Below are positions 63,329 to 64,000 of a DNA stretch of 64,000 nt, one piece after another. Numbering within the stretch: the first letter of the stretch is position 1; each line of letters opens with the position of its first letter. Under the pieces are notes generated by a model. It did not search any database, had not been told where the DNA came from, and saw only the letters and a program-made list of their open reading frames with translations. Source of the DNA: CAWGJC01 sp965276665 (GTDB taxonomy: Bacteria > Pseudomonadota > Alphaproteobacteria > Acetobacterales > Acetobacteraceae); the NCBI GenBank assembly GCA_965276665.1, contig OZ255620.1, positions 2,046,001 through 2,110,000 of the forward strand, read 5' to 3'. The position numbers and the translations under genes were made by a program.

Positions 63329-64000
63329 ATGCCGCACGCCACCCAGCCTCTGCTGATCCATCTGGACGCCGTGGGCGGCATTGCCGGCGACATGTTCGTC
63401 GCCGCGCTGATCTCGGCGCGCCCCGATCTGCGCGAGCGGGTGTTCGCCGATCTCGACGCAATGCTGCCGCCGCCGCTCGCGCCCCGGCTCGAAGCGGGGA
63501 TGGCGGCCGGCATCGCGGCGCTCCGCTTCGGCCTGCACGGGATGGCAGCGGCGCACGGCCATGCGCAGACCCAGGCGCAGGCGCTGCGTTACACCGACAT
63601 GCTCGCCCGCATCGACAGCGCCCCGCTGCATCCCGGCACCGCGCGCGAGGCGGCCGCGATCCTCCGCCGCCTCGCCGAGGCGGAGAGCCGCATCCATGGC
63701 GTGGCGCTCGAGGCGGTGCATTTCCATGAGATCGCCGATTGGGATTCGCTGGCCGACATCGTCGCCGCCGGCAGCATCGCCGGCGCGCTGTCCGGCGCGC
63801 GCTGGAGCGTCTCCGACCTGCCGCTCGGCGGCGGCCTGGTACGCACCCTGCATGGCCAGCTGCCGGTGCCGGCGCCGGCCACCGCGGCGATCCTCACCGG
63901 GTTCCGCTGGCGGCAGGACGGCGTTCCGGGCGAGCGCGTCACGCCCACCGGGGCGGCGATCCTCGCGCATCTCGTCGCTGCGCCCGGAGCCGGTCCAACC
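63329..64000 (+). CDS. larC: Nickel insertion protein LarC, N-terminal part (cut by window edge)
   Basis: The first 224 residues of a LarC/UPF0272 protein, which inserts nickel into the pincer cofactor of lactate racemase and relatives. It begins MPHATQPLLIHLDAVGGIAGDMFVAAL and contains HFHEIADWDSLADIVAAGSIAGAL and LPVPAPATAAILTG, the family marks. The stop lies beyond position 64000. It is possibly co-transcribed with the response regulator; larA, larB and larE are not seen here. Confidence 0.9.
   Translation, partial: MPHATQPLLIHLDAVGGIAGDMFVAALISARPDLRERVFADLDAMLPPPLAPRLEAGMAAGIAALRFGLHGMAAAHGHAQTQAQALRYTDMLARIDSAPLHPGTAREAAAILRRLAEAESRIHGVALEAVHFHEIADWDSLADIVAAGSIAGALSGARWSVSDLPLGGGLVRTLHGQLPVPAPATAAILTGFRWRQDGVPGERVTPTGAAILAHLVAAPGAGPT

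Overview
The window is 64 kb of high-GC alphaproteobacterial chromosome. Gene content fits Rhodospirillales, most likely Acetobacteraceae: a kdsD-lptC-lptA-lptB-rpoN-hpf cluster, metX-metW, a chorismate mutase-hisC-tyrC-acpP-fabF-mltG block, a DUF1491 gene, and very tight ATGA/GTGA gene overlaps. The family-level placement is an inference. I see no phage, CRISPR, integrase or transposase genes.

Layout. 1-4203: start of gltB (cut by the window edge), gltD and an atypical short-chain dehydrogenase, all on the minus strand; a 173-bp inverted-repeat element lies between gltD and gltB. 4327-10968: tRNA-Leu(CAG), rnd, then kdsD-lptCAB-rpoN-hpf (LPS sugar synthesis, LPS export, sigma-54, ribosome hibernation). 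10984-32596: 19 minus-strand genes in 21.6 kb, mostly overlapping by a few bases. In transcription order they are livJ-livH-livM/G-livF, a MarR regulator, a cyclase-family hydrolase, an indolepyruvate-oxidoreductase-like pair, a Rieske dioxygenase pair, an acyl-CoA ligase, a thiolase-like protein with its DUF35 partner, an SDR, a dipeptide-type ABC transporter and a P1-family peptidase. 32791-36800: an adaptor-like and membrane protein pair, then uvrB. 36897-41744: a two-domain aspartyl protease lipoprotein and three OmpA-family genes, two of which share a 373-bp identical stretch. 41901-44808: small conserved genes. 45122-49648: a polyol ABC transporter (no ATPase gene) with a mannitol dehydrogenase-family enzyme. 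49670-55204: mltG, fabF, acpP, tyrC, hisC and chorismate mutase, on the minus strand. 55352-58146: metX-metW and a frameshifted 3-hydroxyacyl-CoA dehydrogenase, followed by the second copy of the inverted-repeat element. 58374-64000: GFA protein, FAD-linked oxidase, small protein, VOC protein, sterol-desaturase-like enzyme, SMP-30 lactonase, response regulator and the start of larC.

The most interesting part is the 19-gene operon. Its enzymes can be placed in a complete indole-3-acetate (auxin) route. The Rieske enzyme would make 3-hydroxy-2-oxindole-3-acetate and the ligase its CoA ester. The thiolase-like/DUF35 pair would cleave this tertiary beta-hydroxyacyl-CoA by retro-aldol reaction to isatin and acetyl-CoA. 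The cyclase-family enzyme would open isatin to isatinate, which is a 2-oxo acid, and the IorAB-like pair would convert that to anthraniloyl-CoA. The family identities are read from the sequence; the substrate and the order of steps are inference.
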